Part shown: one piece after another, positions 9,465 to 18,603 of the stretch | How positions within the stretch are numbered: position 1 is the first letter of the stretch | Layout: each line of letters starts with the position of its first letter | The notes under the pieces: generated by a model | Seen by the model: the letters and a program-made list of their open reading frames with translations, nothing else | What the model was told of the DNA's origin: nothing | Database searches by the model: none | Assembly: GCF_013090115.1 (NCBI RefSeq) | Contig: NZ_JABFNN010000037.1 | Coordinates: 159,114-223,113 of the forward strand | DNA from: Flagellimonas amphidinii | GTDB taxonomy: Bacteria; Bacteroidota; Bacteroidia; Flavobacteriales; Flavobacteriaceae | Reading direction: 5' to 3' | DNA length: 64,000 bases | Made by a program: the position numbers and the translations under genes

Positions 9465-11192
9465 ATGGCGTCGCATTACGAAGCACCTATTCGAAAGCCC
9501 TTAGTACTTGGAGATAAAGGATACCACGATGTATCTGTGGATATCGCCGGTCCAGTTGAGGGAAAGGCCAATAAGCAATGGTGGATTGTGTTCACCATAG
9601 CATTGGTGGCATTCCTTTGGGGTCTAGGATGTATTATTTATACCATTTCCACAGGTATTGGGGTTTGGGGTCTTAACCGAACTGTTAACTGGGCCTGGGA
9701 TATTACAAACTTCGTTTGGTGGGTAGGTATTGGTCACGCAGGAACGCTGATTTCAGCGGTATTGTTACTTTTCCGCCAAAAATGGAGAATGGCAATCAAC
9801 CGTTCTGCGGAGGCAATGACTATCTTCTCGGTAATTCAGGCCGGATTGTTTCCCATCATTCACATGGGGCGTCCTTGGTTGGCTTACTGGGTACTTCCAA
9901 TTCCTAACCAATTTGGTTCGCTTTGGGTAAACTTTAATTCACCGCTACTTTGGGACGTATTTGCGATATCAACCTATCTTTCGGTTTCATTGGTTTTCTG
10001 GTGGACAGGACTTTTGCCAGATTTCGCCATGATTCGCGATAGGGCCATTAAACCATTTCAAAAGAAAATATACAGCCTGTTGAGCTTTGGTTGGACAGGT
10101 AGAGCTAAGGATTGGCAACGTTTTGAGGAAGTTTCCTTGGTATTGGCCGGTTTGGCCACGCCTTTGGTGCTTTCCGTACACACTATTGTATCCTTTGACT
10201 TTGCTACATCGGTAATTCCAGGATGGCATACCACTATTTTTCCACCATACTTTGTTGCAGGTGCAATTTTCTCTGGATTTGCCATGGTGAATACACTTTT
10301 GATCATCATGAGAAAGGTGTGTAATCTAGAGTCTTATATTACTGTGCAGCATATAGAGCTGATGAACATCGTAATCATGATTACTGGTTCTATAGTAGGA
10401 TGTGCCTATATTACAGAGTTGTTCATAGCATGGTATTCAGGTGTCGAATACGAACAGTATGCATTCTTGAATAGAGCGACAGGGCCTTACTGGTGGGCAT
10501 ATTGGTCCATGATGACCTGTAACGTGTTCTCGCCTCAATTCATGTGGTTCAAAAAATTGAGAACCAGTATTATGTTCTCTTTCTTTATTTCCATAGTGGT
10601 GAATATAGGAATGTGGTTTGAACGTTTTGTGATTATCGTTACCTCTTTACATAGGGATTACTTGCCATCTTCTTGGACGATGTTCTCCCCAACTTTTGTG
10701 GATATCGGAATCTTCATTGGTACCATAGGGTTCTTCTTTGTATTGTTCCTATTATACTCCAGAACATTCCCAGTAATTGCTCAAGCAGAAGTAAAATCTA
10801 TTTTGAAATCTTCTGGAGAGCGTTACAAAAAATTAAGAGATGCAGGTAAGCCTCTGTACGAAATGCCTGCAAAAGGAAAATCAAAAAAGGCAGACGAAGC
10901 TCCGGTTGAAGAAAAGTTCGAAGCAGATGAAAAACAGGTGTCATCACTTTTAGATGCTATCGGAACGTTTGATGCGGATAAAGAAATACCGGATGATTTG
11001 AAAAAAGTAAAAGGCATTGGTCCACAAATGGAACAGACTTTGAACCAGATAGGCATTTTTACCTTCGCTCAAGTAAGTAAAATGACCCAAAAGGAATATG
11101 ATCTGTTGGATTCCATCACTGGTTCCTTCCCAGGAAGGGCACAACGAGATGATTGGGCTGGACAGGCAAAAAAATTAAACGATAAAAAGTAA
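9465..11192 (+). CDS. actC: Alternative complex III, NrfD-like quinol-binding membrane subunit ActC with a C-terminal helix-hairpin-helix tail
   Basis: This is a polytopic membrane protein of the NrfD/PsrC family with about ten hydrophobic spans, expected to carry the quinol site of complex III. The membrane core ends near residue 450. A charged linker follows (about 465-510, rich in K, E, D and A), then a tail at about 511-575 that begins LKKVKGIGPQMEQTLNQIGI and ends QRDDWAGQAKKL. This tail is a helix-hairpin-helix-like domain of the type also seen appended to NuoE and ribosomal L21 proteins. The total length of 575 residues exceeds the usual NrfD-type core because of this tail. The stop lies 2 bases before actD. 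Confidence 0.93.
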   Translation: MASHYEAPIRKPLVLGDKGYHDVSVDIAGPVEGKANKQWWIVFTIALVAFLWGLGCIIYTISTGIGVWGLNRTVNWAWDITNFVWWVGIGHAGTLISAVLLLFRQKWRMAINRSAEAMTIFSVIQAGLFPIIHMGRPWLAYWVLPIPNQFGSLWVNFNSPLLWDVFAISTYLSVSLVFWWTGLLPDFAMIRDRAIKPFQKKIYSLLSFGWTGRAKDWQRFEEVSLVLAGLATPLVLSVHTIVSFDFATSVIPGWHTTIFPPYFVAGAIFSGFAMVNTLLIIMRKVCNLESYITVQHIELMNIVIMITGSIVGCAYITELFIAWYSGVEYEQYAFLNRATGPYWWAYWSMMTCNVFSPQFMWFKKLRTSIMFSFFISIVVNIGMWFERFVIIVTSLHRDYLPSSWTMFSPTFVDIGIFIGTIGFFFVLFLLYSRTFPVIAQAEVKSILKSSGERYKKLRDAGKPLYEMPAKGKSKKADEAPVEEKFEADEKQVSSLLDAIGTFDADKEIPDDLKKVKGIGPQMEQTLNQIGIFTFAQVSKMTQKEYDLLDSITGSFPGRAQRDDWAGQAKKLNDKK

Positions 11193-11194
11193 TT

Positions 11195-11722
11195 ATGGCA
11201 TCAAAAGTTATACAGGCACTTTATAATGATGACGACATATTGATGCATGCCGTAAAAAAAGTAAGGGCAGAGCACCATCATATTGAGGAAGTGTATACTC
11301 CTTTCCCTGTGCATGGTTTGGACAAAGCCATGGGATTGGAGGATACCCGAATAGCAATTACTTCCTTCATGTACGGATGTTTGGGTCTTACGGTTGCCAT
11401 CGTTATGATGAACTATATCATGATTGAGGATTGGCCGCAGGATATTGGTGGTAAACCGAGCTTTAGCTATTTGGAAAACATGCCGGCTTTTGTGCCAATC
11501 ATGTTTGAGCTTACAGTATTCTTTGCTGCTCACTTGATGGTAATAACCTTTTACTTAAGAAGTAGAATGTGGCCTTTCAAAAAAGCGGAGAACCCAGATA
11601 AGCGTACTACTGATGATCATTTTTTAATGGAAATCGGAGTGCATGATAACGAAAAGGAACTTACAGATTTGTTGTGGGAAACAGGGGCTGTGGAAATAAA
11701 TGTTACAGAAAAGGATTCTTAA
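11195..11722 (+). CDS. actD: Alternative complex III, DUF3341 membrane subunit ActD
   Basis: This 175-residue protein belongs to the DUF3341 family, found with alternative complex III. The N-terminal part carries HAVKKVRAEHHHIEEVYTPF, a ferredoxin-like soluble segment, followed by two transmembrane helices (about 50-75 and 95-120, with PAFVPIMFELTVFFAAHLMV in the second). The C-terminus is soluble and acidic and includes DDHFLMEIG. It anchors the complex in the membrane and has no known cofactor. The ATG is 3 bases after the actC stop, and actE begins 5 bases after its own stop. Confidence 0.93.
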   Translation: MASKVIQALYNDDDILMHAVKKVRAEHHHIEEVYTPFPVHGLDKAMGLEDTRIAITSFMYGCLGLTVAIVMMNYIMIEDWPQDIGGKPSFSYLENMPAFVPIMFELTVFFAAHLMVITFYLRSRMWPFKKAENPDKRTTDDHFLMEIGVHDNEKELTDLLWETGAVEINVTEKDS

Positions 11723-11726
11723 TACT

Positions 11727-12296
11727 ATGAAGCATTTAGGTAAAATAAGTATGATTTTGGTTTTGGTACTGTTTGTGGCGGCTTGTGCCGATAAAAACAG
11801 ACCTAACTATCAATACATGCCAAACATGTACGAATCCGTGGGGTATGAAACCTATGAAGGAGTGGATAATGGATTGTTTCCTGATGGTACAGAAGCTTTA
11901 TTGCCCCCAGACAATACGGTTTCCAGAAACTGGTTGCCATACGAATTTGAAAACACACCAGAGGGTAAGGATTTGGCAAGGTTGAATACAAGTCCTTTAG
12001 ATTCTTTACAGTCTGAAACCAATTTGGCCAAAGGGAAAGAATTGTATGATATTTATTGTGCTATTTGCCATGGCTCTAAAGGAGACGGACAAGGAAATTT
12101 GGTGAAACGAGAAAAAATATTGGGTGTTCCAACCTATGCTGATGCAGCACGTAACATTACCGTTGGTACTACTTACCACACCATTTATTATGGATTGAAT
12201 TCCATGGGATCTTACGCATCTCAATTCGCAAGCGAAGAAGAAATGTGGCAAGTTTCCGAATATGTTATCAAATTAAAGGAAGACCTAACAAAATAA
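11727..12296 (+). CDS. actE: Alternative complex III, monoheme cytochrome c lipoprotein ActE
   Basis: This is a 189-residue membrane-tethered cytochrome c that takes electrons from the complex. The ATG at 11727 was chosen because it yields a lipoprotein signal, MKHLGKISMILVLVLFVAAC with Cys20 as the lipidation site; a longer frame from 11700 overlaps actD and has no signal. The CAICH heme-binding motif lies near the middle, preceded by LAKGKELYDIY and followed by GSKGDGQGNLV. A distal methionine ligand could be in GLNSMGSYASQ. It lies between actD and actF with spacings of 4 and 17 bases. Confidence 0.92.
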   Translation: MKHLGKISMILVLVLFVAACADKNRPNYQYMPNMYESVGYETYEGVDNGLFPDGTEALLPPDNTVSRNWLPYEFENTPEGKDLARLNTSPLDSLQSETNLAKGKELYDIYCAICHGSKGDGQGNLVKREKILGVPTYADAARNITVGTTYHTIYYGLNSMGSYASQFASEEEMWQVSEYVIKLKEDLTK

Positions 12297-12313
12297 TAGG
12301 ATAAGAGTAAACT

Positions 12314-13669
12314 ATGTACACCTTTTCAAACAGACTTAAAATAGGATCTTTCATTGCTATGGGCCTTGGGCTTATATTGTTGGCAATTGGTTTTGTGTCT
12401 GCTCCTTCTACTGTGGAAGAAGCCAAAGCTATTGTTGCTTCTGCCCATGATGATGGTCACGGAGGAGGGCATGCAGAGGAAACTGTAAGCCATGGGGAAG
12501 ATCAAGGACATGGAGAGAGCACAGCACACGGAGAAGAAGCTACACATGGAGAGGGGCATGATGCTTCCCACGATGAACATTTGCTTCACCAACTACAAAA
12601 TAGACCTTGGTCCGCACTGTATGTGGCCGCATTCTTTTTCTTTATGATTGCTCTTGGAGTATTGGCGTTCTATGCAATACAAAGAGCTGCCCAAGCAGGA
12701 TGGTCACCATTATTGTTTAGAGTAATGGAGGGTATTACTTCTTATTTAGTGCCCGGTGGTATTATCGTGTTTGTAATTTTGGTTCTTTCCGTGCTGCACA
12801 TGAATCATATGTTCGTTTGGATGGATGCTGATGTAGTTGCCCACGATGAACTATTACAAGGTAAATCGGGATACCTTGACCCAACTTTCTTTTTGGTGAG
12901 AGCTGCGATTTTCTTGGGTGGATGGATTTTCTACCGTGAATATTCCAGAAAACTATCTTTAGCTCAAGATGAATCTGATGATGACTCCAACTTTGTAAAA
13001 AACTTTAGATGGTCCGCAGGATTCTTGGTGTTTTATTTGGTCACTGAGTCTATGATGTCATGGGATTGGATCATGAGTTTGGATCCCCACTGGTTCAGTA
13101 CGTTATTTGGATGGTATGTGTTTGCCAGTATGTTTGTTTCTGGTATCACGGTTATCGCAATGGTTTCCATCTATTTAAAATCAAAAGGATACTTAGAAGA
13201 TGTCAATGATAGCCATATTCACGATTTAGCCAAGTTCATGTTCGGGATAAGTATTTTCTGGACTTACCTTTGGTTCGCCCAATTCATGTTGATTTGGTAT
13301 GCCAACATTCCTGAAGAAGTTACCTATTTCGTAACTCGAATTGAAAATTATAAATTACCATTCTTTGGTATGCTGGCATTGAATTTTATTTTCCCATTAT
13401 TGGTGTTGATGAATAGTGACTATAAGAGAGTAAACTGGTTTGTGATCATGACAGGTTTGGTAGTGCTTTTTGGCCATTATTTGGACATATTCAACATGGT
13501 AATGCCTGCAACAGTGGGAGACCAATGGCATATAGGATTACCTGAAATTGGAGGAATACTATTTTTTGGAGGATTGTTTGTGTTCTGGGTGTTCAATACA
13601 TTGACCAAGGCACCACTGCAACCCAAGAGAAATCCATTTATTGAGGAAAGTAGACATTTTCATTATTAA
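12314..13669 (+). CDS. actF: Alternative complex III, second NrfD-like membrane subunit ActF with a histidine-rich loop
   Basis: This 451-residue polytopic membrane protein is the structural paralogue of ActC in complex III. The first helix (about 10-32) is followed by a loop (about 43-100) extremely rich in His, Gly and Glu, with repeated HGE/HGH units such as HGEDQGHGESTAHGE. The rest has about nine further helices and ends KRNPFIEESRHFHY. The histidine-rich loop should face the periplasm if the first helix inserts as in the family. It could bind metal ions, but that is inference. The gene ends the act part of the operon; coxB follows after 32 bases. Confidence 0.92.
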   Translation: MYTFSNRLKIGSFIAMGLGLILLAIGFVSAPSTVEEAKAIVASAHDDGHGGGHAEETVSHGEDQGHGESTAHGEEATHGEGHDASHDEHLLHQLQNRPWSALYVAAFFFFMIALGVLAFYAIQRAAQAGWSPLLFRVMEGITSYLVPGGIIVFVILVLSVLHMNHMFVWMDADVVAHDELLQGKSGYLDPTFFLVRAAIFLGGWIFYREYSRKLSLAQDESDDDSNFVKNFRWSAGFLVFYLVTESMMSWDWIMSLDPHWFSTLFGWYVFASMFVSGITVIAMVSIYLKSKGYLEDVNDSHIHDLAKFMFGISIFWTYLWFAQFMLIWYANIPEEVTYFVTRIENYKLPFFGMLALNFIFPLLVLMNSDYKRVNWFVIMTGLVVLFGHYLDIFNMVMPATVGDQWHIGLPEIGGILFFGGLFVFWVFNTLTKAPLQPKRNPFIEESRHFHY

Positions 13670-13701
13670 TACGATTAGATTAAGTCTTAGATAGATATAC
13701 A

Positions 13702-14760
13702 ATGACGGCATTATTAACATTGACTGTTTTAGTACTGGTAGCAATTGCAATCTGGCAAATGACCAAGATTTTTGAATTGTCTCAAGTCAAAACAGCGAAC
13801 ACAGAGATAGCAAATGATTCCGATAACAAGAATAACGGATATTTACTATTTGGCTTCCTGATTTTTATCTACGGAATTACCATATTCAGTTTTGCAAAAT
13901 ATTCTAAAGTATTATTGCCAGAAGCTTCTTCGGCTCACGGAGGAGAGTATGACCAACTGATGTGGGTGTCATTTGCAATTATATTTTTTGTGCAGACCAT
14001 TACACAGTTCCTATTGCACTATTTCGGGTATAAATATCGTGGCGAAAAAGGCAGAAAGGCTCTTTTCTTTGCTGATAATGACCGTTTGGAGTTTATCTGG
14101 ACCATTATTCCAGTAATAGTATTGGCTGGTTTGATCTTGTGGGGGTTATATACGTGGACCAATATCATGGACATCAATGATGAGGATGATCCTCTAATTG
14201 TAGAGTTATATGCCCAACAGTTTAACTGGACGGCACGTTACGGAGGAGATGATAATGTTTTAGGGGATGCAAGTGTACGTTTGATCGATATTGATAGAGC
14301 CAATGTACTTGGCTTAGATGAGGCAGACCCTAATAGTAACGATGATGTAATCGTGAAGGAATTACACTTGCCAGTAGGTAGAAAAGTGAATTTTATGATG
14401 AGATCTCAGGATGTATTGCATTCGGCTTACATGCCCCACTTTAGAGCACAAATGAATTGCGTGCCTGGAATGGTGACTCAGTTCTCATTCACTCCAACAG
14501 TAACCACTGAGGAAATGCGATTAAATCCTGATGTTGTGGATAAGGTGAAAAGAACCAACGCCCTACGTGCAAAGTGGGCTGCAGAAGGTAAACCTAATAC
14601 CGATCCATGGGAATTTGATTATGTACTACTTTGCAACAAAATCTGTGGAAAGTCACATTACAACATGCAGATGAAGATTATTGTGGAGACAGAAGAAGAA
14701 TTCAACAAGTGGATGGCTGAGCAAACAACTTTTAAGGAAACTGTAGCTCCAGTTCAATAA
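13702..14760 (+). CDS. coxB: Cytochrome c oxidase subunit II (CuA subunit)
   Basis: This is a 352-residue subunit II of an A-type heme-copper oxidase. An N-terminal hydrophobic helix is followed by two further membrane spans (about 49-70 and 85-115, with a second pair-like segment at 130-155). A periplasmic cupredoxin domain follows. CuA ligands are visible in SQDVLHSAYMPHFRAQMN (first His) and in CNKICGKSHYNM, which supplies the two cysteines, second His and Met. The pattern CxxxCxxxHxxM is intact, so it should take electrons from cytochrome c or directly from ActA/ActE. Act and cox genes sharing one operon suggests a complex III-oxidase supercomplex. Confidence 0.95.
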   Translation: MTALLTLTVLVLVAIAIWQMTKIFELSQVKTANTEIANDSDNKNNGYLLFGFLIFIYGITIFSFAKYSKVLLPEASSAHGGEYDQLMWVSFAIIFFVQTITQFLLHYFGYKYRGEKGRKALFFADNDRLEFIWTIIPVIVLAGLILWGLYTWTNIMDINDEDDPLIVELYAQQFNWTARYGGDDNVLGDASVRLIDIDRANVLGLDEADPNSNDDVIVKELHLPVGRKVNFMMRSQDVLHSAYMPHFRAQMNCVPGMVTQFSFTPTVTTEEMRLNPDVVDKVKRTNALRAKWAAEGKPNTDPWEFDYVLLCNKICGKSHYNMQMKIIVETEEEFNKWMAEQTTFKETVAPVQ

Positions 14761-14807
14761 GATAGGCTAGAAAAAGATACACGGATACTAAAAAAAATAA
14801 AACGATT

Positions 14808-16622
14808 ATGTCAGCTACTGGACACGAACACGGACACGAAGATCACGGACATCATCATAAGGAAACCTTTGTTACCAAATATATATTCAGTCAGGATCAC
14901 AAGATGATTTCCAAGCAGTACTTAGTTACAGGTCTCATTATGGGATTTATAGGTATTGCAATGTCGCTGCTGTTTAGAATGCAATTGGCATGGCCAGGAG
15001 AATCCTTTCCAATTTTTGAAGCTTTACTTGGAAAATGGGCACCAGATGGTGTTATGGATGCTGATATTTATTTGGCATTGGTGACCATACACGGTACCAT
15101 AATGGTATTCTTTGTACTTACTGCTGGACTAAGTGGTACTTTCAGTAACCTTTTAATTCCGTTGCAGATTGGAGCTAGAGATATGGCTTCTGGATTCCTG
15201 AACATGGTATCTTATTGGTTGTTCTTCCTTTCTTCAGTAATCATGGTAATTTCCTTATTTGTTGAAGCAGGTCCTGCAGCAGCGGGTTGGACAATTTATC
15301 CGCCTTTGAGTGCTTTGCCAATGGCACAGCCAGGATCTGGAGCTGGTATGACACTATGGTTGGTCTCCATGGCAATCTTTATTGCATCTTCTTTATTGGG
15401 GTCTTTGAATTACATCGTAACGGTTATCAATTTAAGGACTAAGGGAATGTCAATGACGCGTTTGCCCTTGACGATTTGGGCTTTCTTTGTTACCGCAGTA
15501 ATTGGTGTAATTTCTTTCCCGGTATTGTTATCGGCAGCACTTTTGTTGATTATGGACAGAAGTTTTGGAACTTCGTTTTTCCTTTCAGATATATTTATTC
15601 AAGGGGAGGTACTGCACTATCAAGGAGGTTCTCCAGTATTGTATGAACACTTGTTTTGGTTCTTGGGTCACCCAGAAGTATACATTGTATTGTTGCCAGC
15701 ATTAGGAATTACATCAGAAGTAATGTCTACGAACGCAAGAAAGCCAATCTTTGGATACAGGGCGATGGTAGCTTCTATTTTGGCCATTGCTTTCCTTTCT
15801 ACCATAGTTTGGGGACACCACATGTTCATCTCTGGAATGAATCCATTTTTGGGATCTGTATTTACATTTACAACACTTTTAATTGCAATACCTTCTGCGG
15901 TTAAGGCATTTAATTACATCACAACACTCTGGAAAGGTAACTTACAGTTGAATCCAGCTATGCTGTTCTCGATTGGTTTGGTATCTACTTTTATTACGGG
16001 AGGATTAACGGGTATCATTTTGGGTGATAGCACCTTGGACATCAATGTGCACGATACGTATTTTGTGGTTGCACACTTCCACTTGGTAATGGGTATTTCG
16101 GCCTTGTATGGATTATTTGCGGGAGTTTACCACTGGTTCCCTAAAATGTTCCAGGGACGAATGATGAATAAAAACCTAGGTTACGTCCATTTCTGGATTA
16201 CAGCAATATGCGCCTATGGTGTATTCTTCCCAATGCATTTTGTAGGTATGGCCGGTGTCCCAAGACGTTATTATCAAAACACGGCATTCCCAATGTTTGA
16301 TGAATTGACCAACGTTCAAGTATTAATGACTGTCTTCGCGATTATTGCAGGATTGGCTCAATTGGTATTTGTATACAATTTCATCACTAGTATTTTCTAT
16401 GGAAAAAAAGGACCGCAAAACCCATGGGGTTCCAATACATTGGAGTGGACCGCACCACAAGAACACATACATGGAAACTGGCCAGGTGCTATTCCTCATG
16501 TATATCGTTGGGCGTATGACTACAGTAAGACCTATGAAAATGGAGAGTACATAATTCCTGGACAGGATTTTGTGCCACAGAACGTTCCACTTCAAGAAAA
16601 TGAGGAAGAACTTAACCACTGA
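14808..16622 (+). CDS. coxA: Cytochrome c oxidase subunit I (heme a/a3-CuB)
   Basis: This is the 604-residue catalytic subunit of an A-family oxidase that reduces oxygen to water and pumps protons. The CuB/His-Tyr motif is in FLGHPEVYIVLLP, the other CuB histidines are in VWGHHMFISG, and the heme a and a3 ligands are in HDTYFVVAHFHLVMG. Twelve or more membrane helices are evident. The N-terminus carries a His-rich head, HEHGHEDHGHHH, before the first helix. It is the last gene of the act-cox operon; a terminator follows 24 bases after the stop. Heme A synthesis and the remaining subunits are encoded about 20 kb downstream. Confidence 0.97.
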   Translation: MSATGHEHGHEDHGHHHKETFVTKYIFSQDHKMISKQYLVTGLIMGFIGIAMSLLFRMQLAWPGESFPIFEALLGKWAPDGVMDADIYLALVTIHGTIMVFFVLTAGLSGTFSNLLIPLQIGARDMASGFLNMVSYWLFFLSSVIMVISLFVEAGPAAAGWTIYPPLSALPMAQPGSGAGMTLWLVSMAIFIASSLLGSLNYIVTVINLRTKGMSMTRLPLTIWAFFVTAVIGVISFPVLLSAALLLIMDRSFGTSFFLSDIFIQGEVLHYQGGSPVLYEHLFWFLGHPEVYIVLLPALGITSEVMSTNARKPIFGYRAMVASILAIAFLSTIVWGHHMFISGMNPFLGSVFTFTTLLIAIPSAVKAFNYITTLWKGNLQLNPAMLFSIGLVSTFITGGLTGIILGDSTLDINVHDTYFVVAHFHLVMGISALYGLFAGVYHWFPKMFQGRMMNKNLGYVHFWITAICAYGVFFPMHFVGMAGVPRRYYQNTAFPMFDELTNVQVLMTVFAIIAGLAQLVFVYNFITSIFYGKKGPQNPWGSNTLEWTAPQEHIHGNWPGAIPHVYRWAYDYSKTYENGEYIIPGQDFVPQNVPLQENEEELNH

Positions 16623-16645
16623 TCAGGTTTAAGTATACAATATAG

Positions 16646-16677
16646 AAAAGCCCATCCTATAGGATGGGCTTTTTGTT
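16646..16677 (+). terminator. Rho-independent terminator of the act-cox operon
   Basis: AAAAGCCCATCCTA and TAGGATGGGCTTTTT form a nearly loop-less perfect inverted repeat followed by T-rich sequence, 24 bases after the coxA stop. Confidence 0.88.
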
Positions 16678-16696
16678 GTTCAATGTGGTACGGCTA

Positions 16697-16723
16697 TTGT
16701 TAAGGTTAATTGTAATATCTTTA
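16697..16723 (+). promoter_or_regulatory. Possible promoter of the GIN-domain gene
   Basis: TTG at 16697-16699 and TATCTTTA at 16716-16723 (16-base spacer) resemble TTG/TAnnTTTG, with one mismatch in the last base. The position directly after the coxA terminator fits a new transcription unit. Confidence 0.35.
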
Positions 16724-16744
16724 ATAACCCTAAAGTGAGAACCT

Positions 16745-17569
16745 GTGAAAAATCTTATTTTATTGCTTATTGTGCTTACGCACGTTACGTTGGAGGCACA
16801 AAGAAAACCGAGGATAAAAGGTAGTCGGATTGTGACCGAAGTGAGCGAGGAACTTCCGGCATTCAATGCCGTTCAGCTCAATGATGATTATGATATTATC
16901 CTGAAAAAATCTTTTGGCCCTGGATACCGTATTGTGGCGGATGATAACTTAATAGATATCTTTAAGTTTAAAGTGATGGACAGTACCTTGATTATTAGTG
17001 CATTTTATGATGTAACCGCTAAAAAGCAATTGGATATCACTATAAATTACACAGATTTGAAAGCAATAACCCTAAAACAAGGCAGTATTAGTTCTGATGA
17101 TATTATAGAAAGTGATGAGCTCTTTGTTGATGGTTTTGAAAATACCCGATTAAACCTCAGGGCCAGTGCCTCTGTTATGGACATAAATTTAGAAAATACA
17201 AGCAGAGCTGAATTCAATGTAGATGTTGATTCATTAAACATAGGTCTTTCCGATAGGGCCGAAGCTTATATTTATGCAGTAAATGGCACAAGTTTAATTG
17301 ACTTGGATGGAAATGGCTCCCTTACCTTTGAAGGAACTTCGGATGGATTTGTGGCCAATCTTATGGGTAATGCCAAGTTAAAAGCGGAAAGAATGGAAGC
17401 TGGCAATATAGCAACCTCAATTGAAAACAGTGCCAGTGCAAGAATCTACGCTTATCAAACTTTAGAGCTGAAAGCGAGAGGAAACTCAAGAACCTATCTT
17501 TATGGGAATCCCCAAATCAATATTGTTGAGTTTATGGATACTGCTCAACTTTTGAAAAAAGAAGAATGA
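16745..17569 (+). CDS. Secreted GIN-domain (DUF2807) protein
   Basis: This 274-residue exported protein starts with [22 protein letters not shown] is a good signal peptide and no ATG lies near. The remainder fits the putative auto-transporter adhesin, head GIN domain (DUF2807), common in Bacteroidota. It is a beta-helix-like series of short strands: [19 protein letters not shown], then repeated turns such as [33 protein letters not shown] and [20 protein letters not shown]. Cellular role is not established for the family; periplasmic or surface location is inferred from the signal peptide. It lies 10 bases upstream of ruvB and may be co-transcribed with it. Confidence 0.8.
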   Translation: MKNLILLLIVLTHVTLEAQRKPRIKGSRIVTEVSEELPAFNAVQLNDDYDIILKKSFGPGYRIVADDNLIDIFKFKVMDSTLIISAFYDVTAKKQLDITINYTDLKAITLKQGSISSDDIIESDELFVDGFENTRLNLRASASVMDINLENTSRAEFNVDVDSLNIGLSDRAEAYIYAVNGTSLIDLDGNGSLTFEGTSDGFVANLMGNAKLKAERMEAGNIATSIENSASARIYAYQTLELKARGNSRTYLYGNPQINIVEFMDTAQLLKKEE

Positions 17570-17579
17570 AAGAATTATA

Positions 17580-18602
17580 ATGAACGAGAATTTAGATCCA
17601 ACTGCAGATAATTTTTCCCAAGAGGAGCTTGATATAGAAAGAGCTTTGCGGCCCATTACTTTTAATGACTTTACAGGTCAGGCCCAAGTGCTGGAGAATC
17701 TAAAGGTATTTGTAGAAGCCGCTAATCTTAGAGGAGAAGCATTGGACCATACACTGTTTCATGGGCCTCCAGGTTTGGGAAAGACTACATTGGCACATAT
17801 TTTGGCCAATGAGTTGGGAGTGGGAATTAAAGTCACTTCAGGCCCAGTCTTGGATAAACCGGGAGATTTAGCGGGCTTACTGACCAATTTGGAAGAGCGG
17901 GATGTTCTTTTTATAGATGAAATTCACAGATTGAGCCCCATAGTGGAGGAGTATTTGTACTCGGCCATGGAAGATTATAAGATTGACATCATGATTGAGA
18001 CAGGCCCCAATGCCCGTACCGTTCAAATTAATTTGAGTCCTTTTACCCTGGTGGGTGCAACAACGCGTTCAGGCTTGCTGACCGCTCCAATGCGGGCCAG
18101 ATTTGGTATCCAAAGCCGCCTTCAATATTACAATACCGAATTGCTTTCCACTATTGTGGAACGCAGTGCAGATATTTTAAAAATGCCCATATCACAAGAA
18201 GCCGCCATTGAGATTGCCGGAAGAAGTAGAGGAACCCCCCGTATTTGCAACGCTTTGTTGCGTAGAGTTAGGGATTTTGCCCAAATCAAGGGCAATGGAA
18301 AAATAGATATTGATATTTCAAGATTTGGGCTTAAAGCACTTAATGTGGATGCCCATGGCTTGGATGAGATGGACAACAAAATCTTATCGACCATCATTGA
18401 TAAATTTAAAGGTGGTCCTGTTGGAATCACAACTCTGGCTACTGCGGTTTCTGAAAGTGCAGAAACCATTGAAGAGGTTTATGAACCTTTTTTGATCCAA
18501 CAAGGATTTATTATGAGGACTCCACGCGGTAGGGAAGTCACTGAATTGGCCTATAAACATTTAGGAAGATTAAAAGGAGGAACGCAGGGAGGATTGTTTT
18601 AA
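17580..18602 (+). CDS. ruvB: Holliday junction branch migration ATPase RuvB
   Basis: This 340-residue AAA+ motor drives Holliday junction migration together with RuvA, whose gene lies separately at 26254. The sequence has the family start [19 protein letters not shown], Walker [13 protein letters not shown], Walker [11 protein letters not shown] and sensor 1 [11 protein letters not shown]. The C-terminal winged-helix domain contains [15 protein letters not shown] and ends in the usual [15 protein letters not shown]. Length is typical. Separation of ruvB from ruvA is common in this phylum. The stop is 1 base from the proposed queG start. Confidence 0.98.
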   Translation: MNENLDPTADNFSQEELDIERALRPITFNDFTGQAQVLENLKVFVEAANLRGEALDHTLFHGPPGLGKTTLAHILANELGVGIKVTSGPVLDKPGDLAGLLTNLEERDVLFIDEIHRLSPIVEEYLYSAMEDYKIDIMIETGPNARTVQINLSPFTLVGATTRSGLLTAPMRARFGIQSRLQYYNTELLSTIVERSADILKMPISQEAAIEIAGRSRGTPRICNALLRRVRDFAQIKGNGKIDIDISRFGLKALNVDAHGLDEMDNKILSTIIDKFKGGPVGITTLATAVSESAETIEEVYEPFLIQQGFIMRTPRGREVTELAYKHLGRLKGGTQGGLF

Positions 18603-18603
18603 T

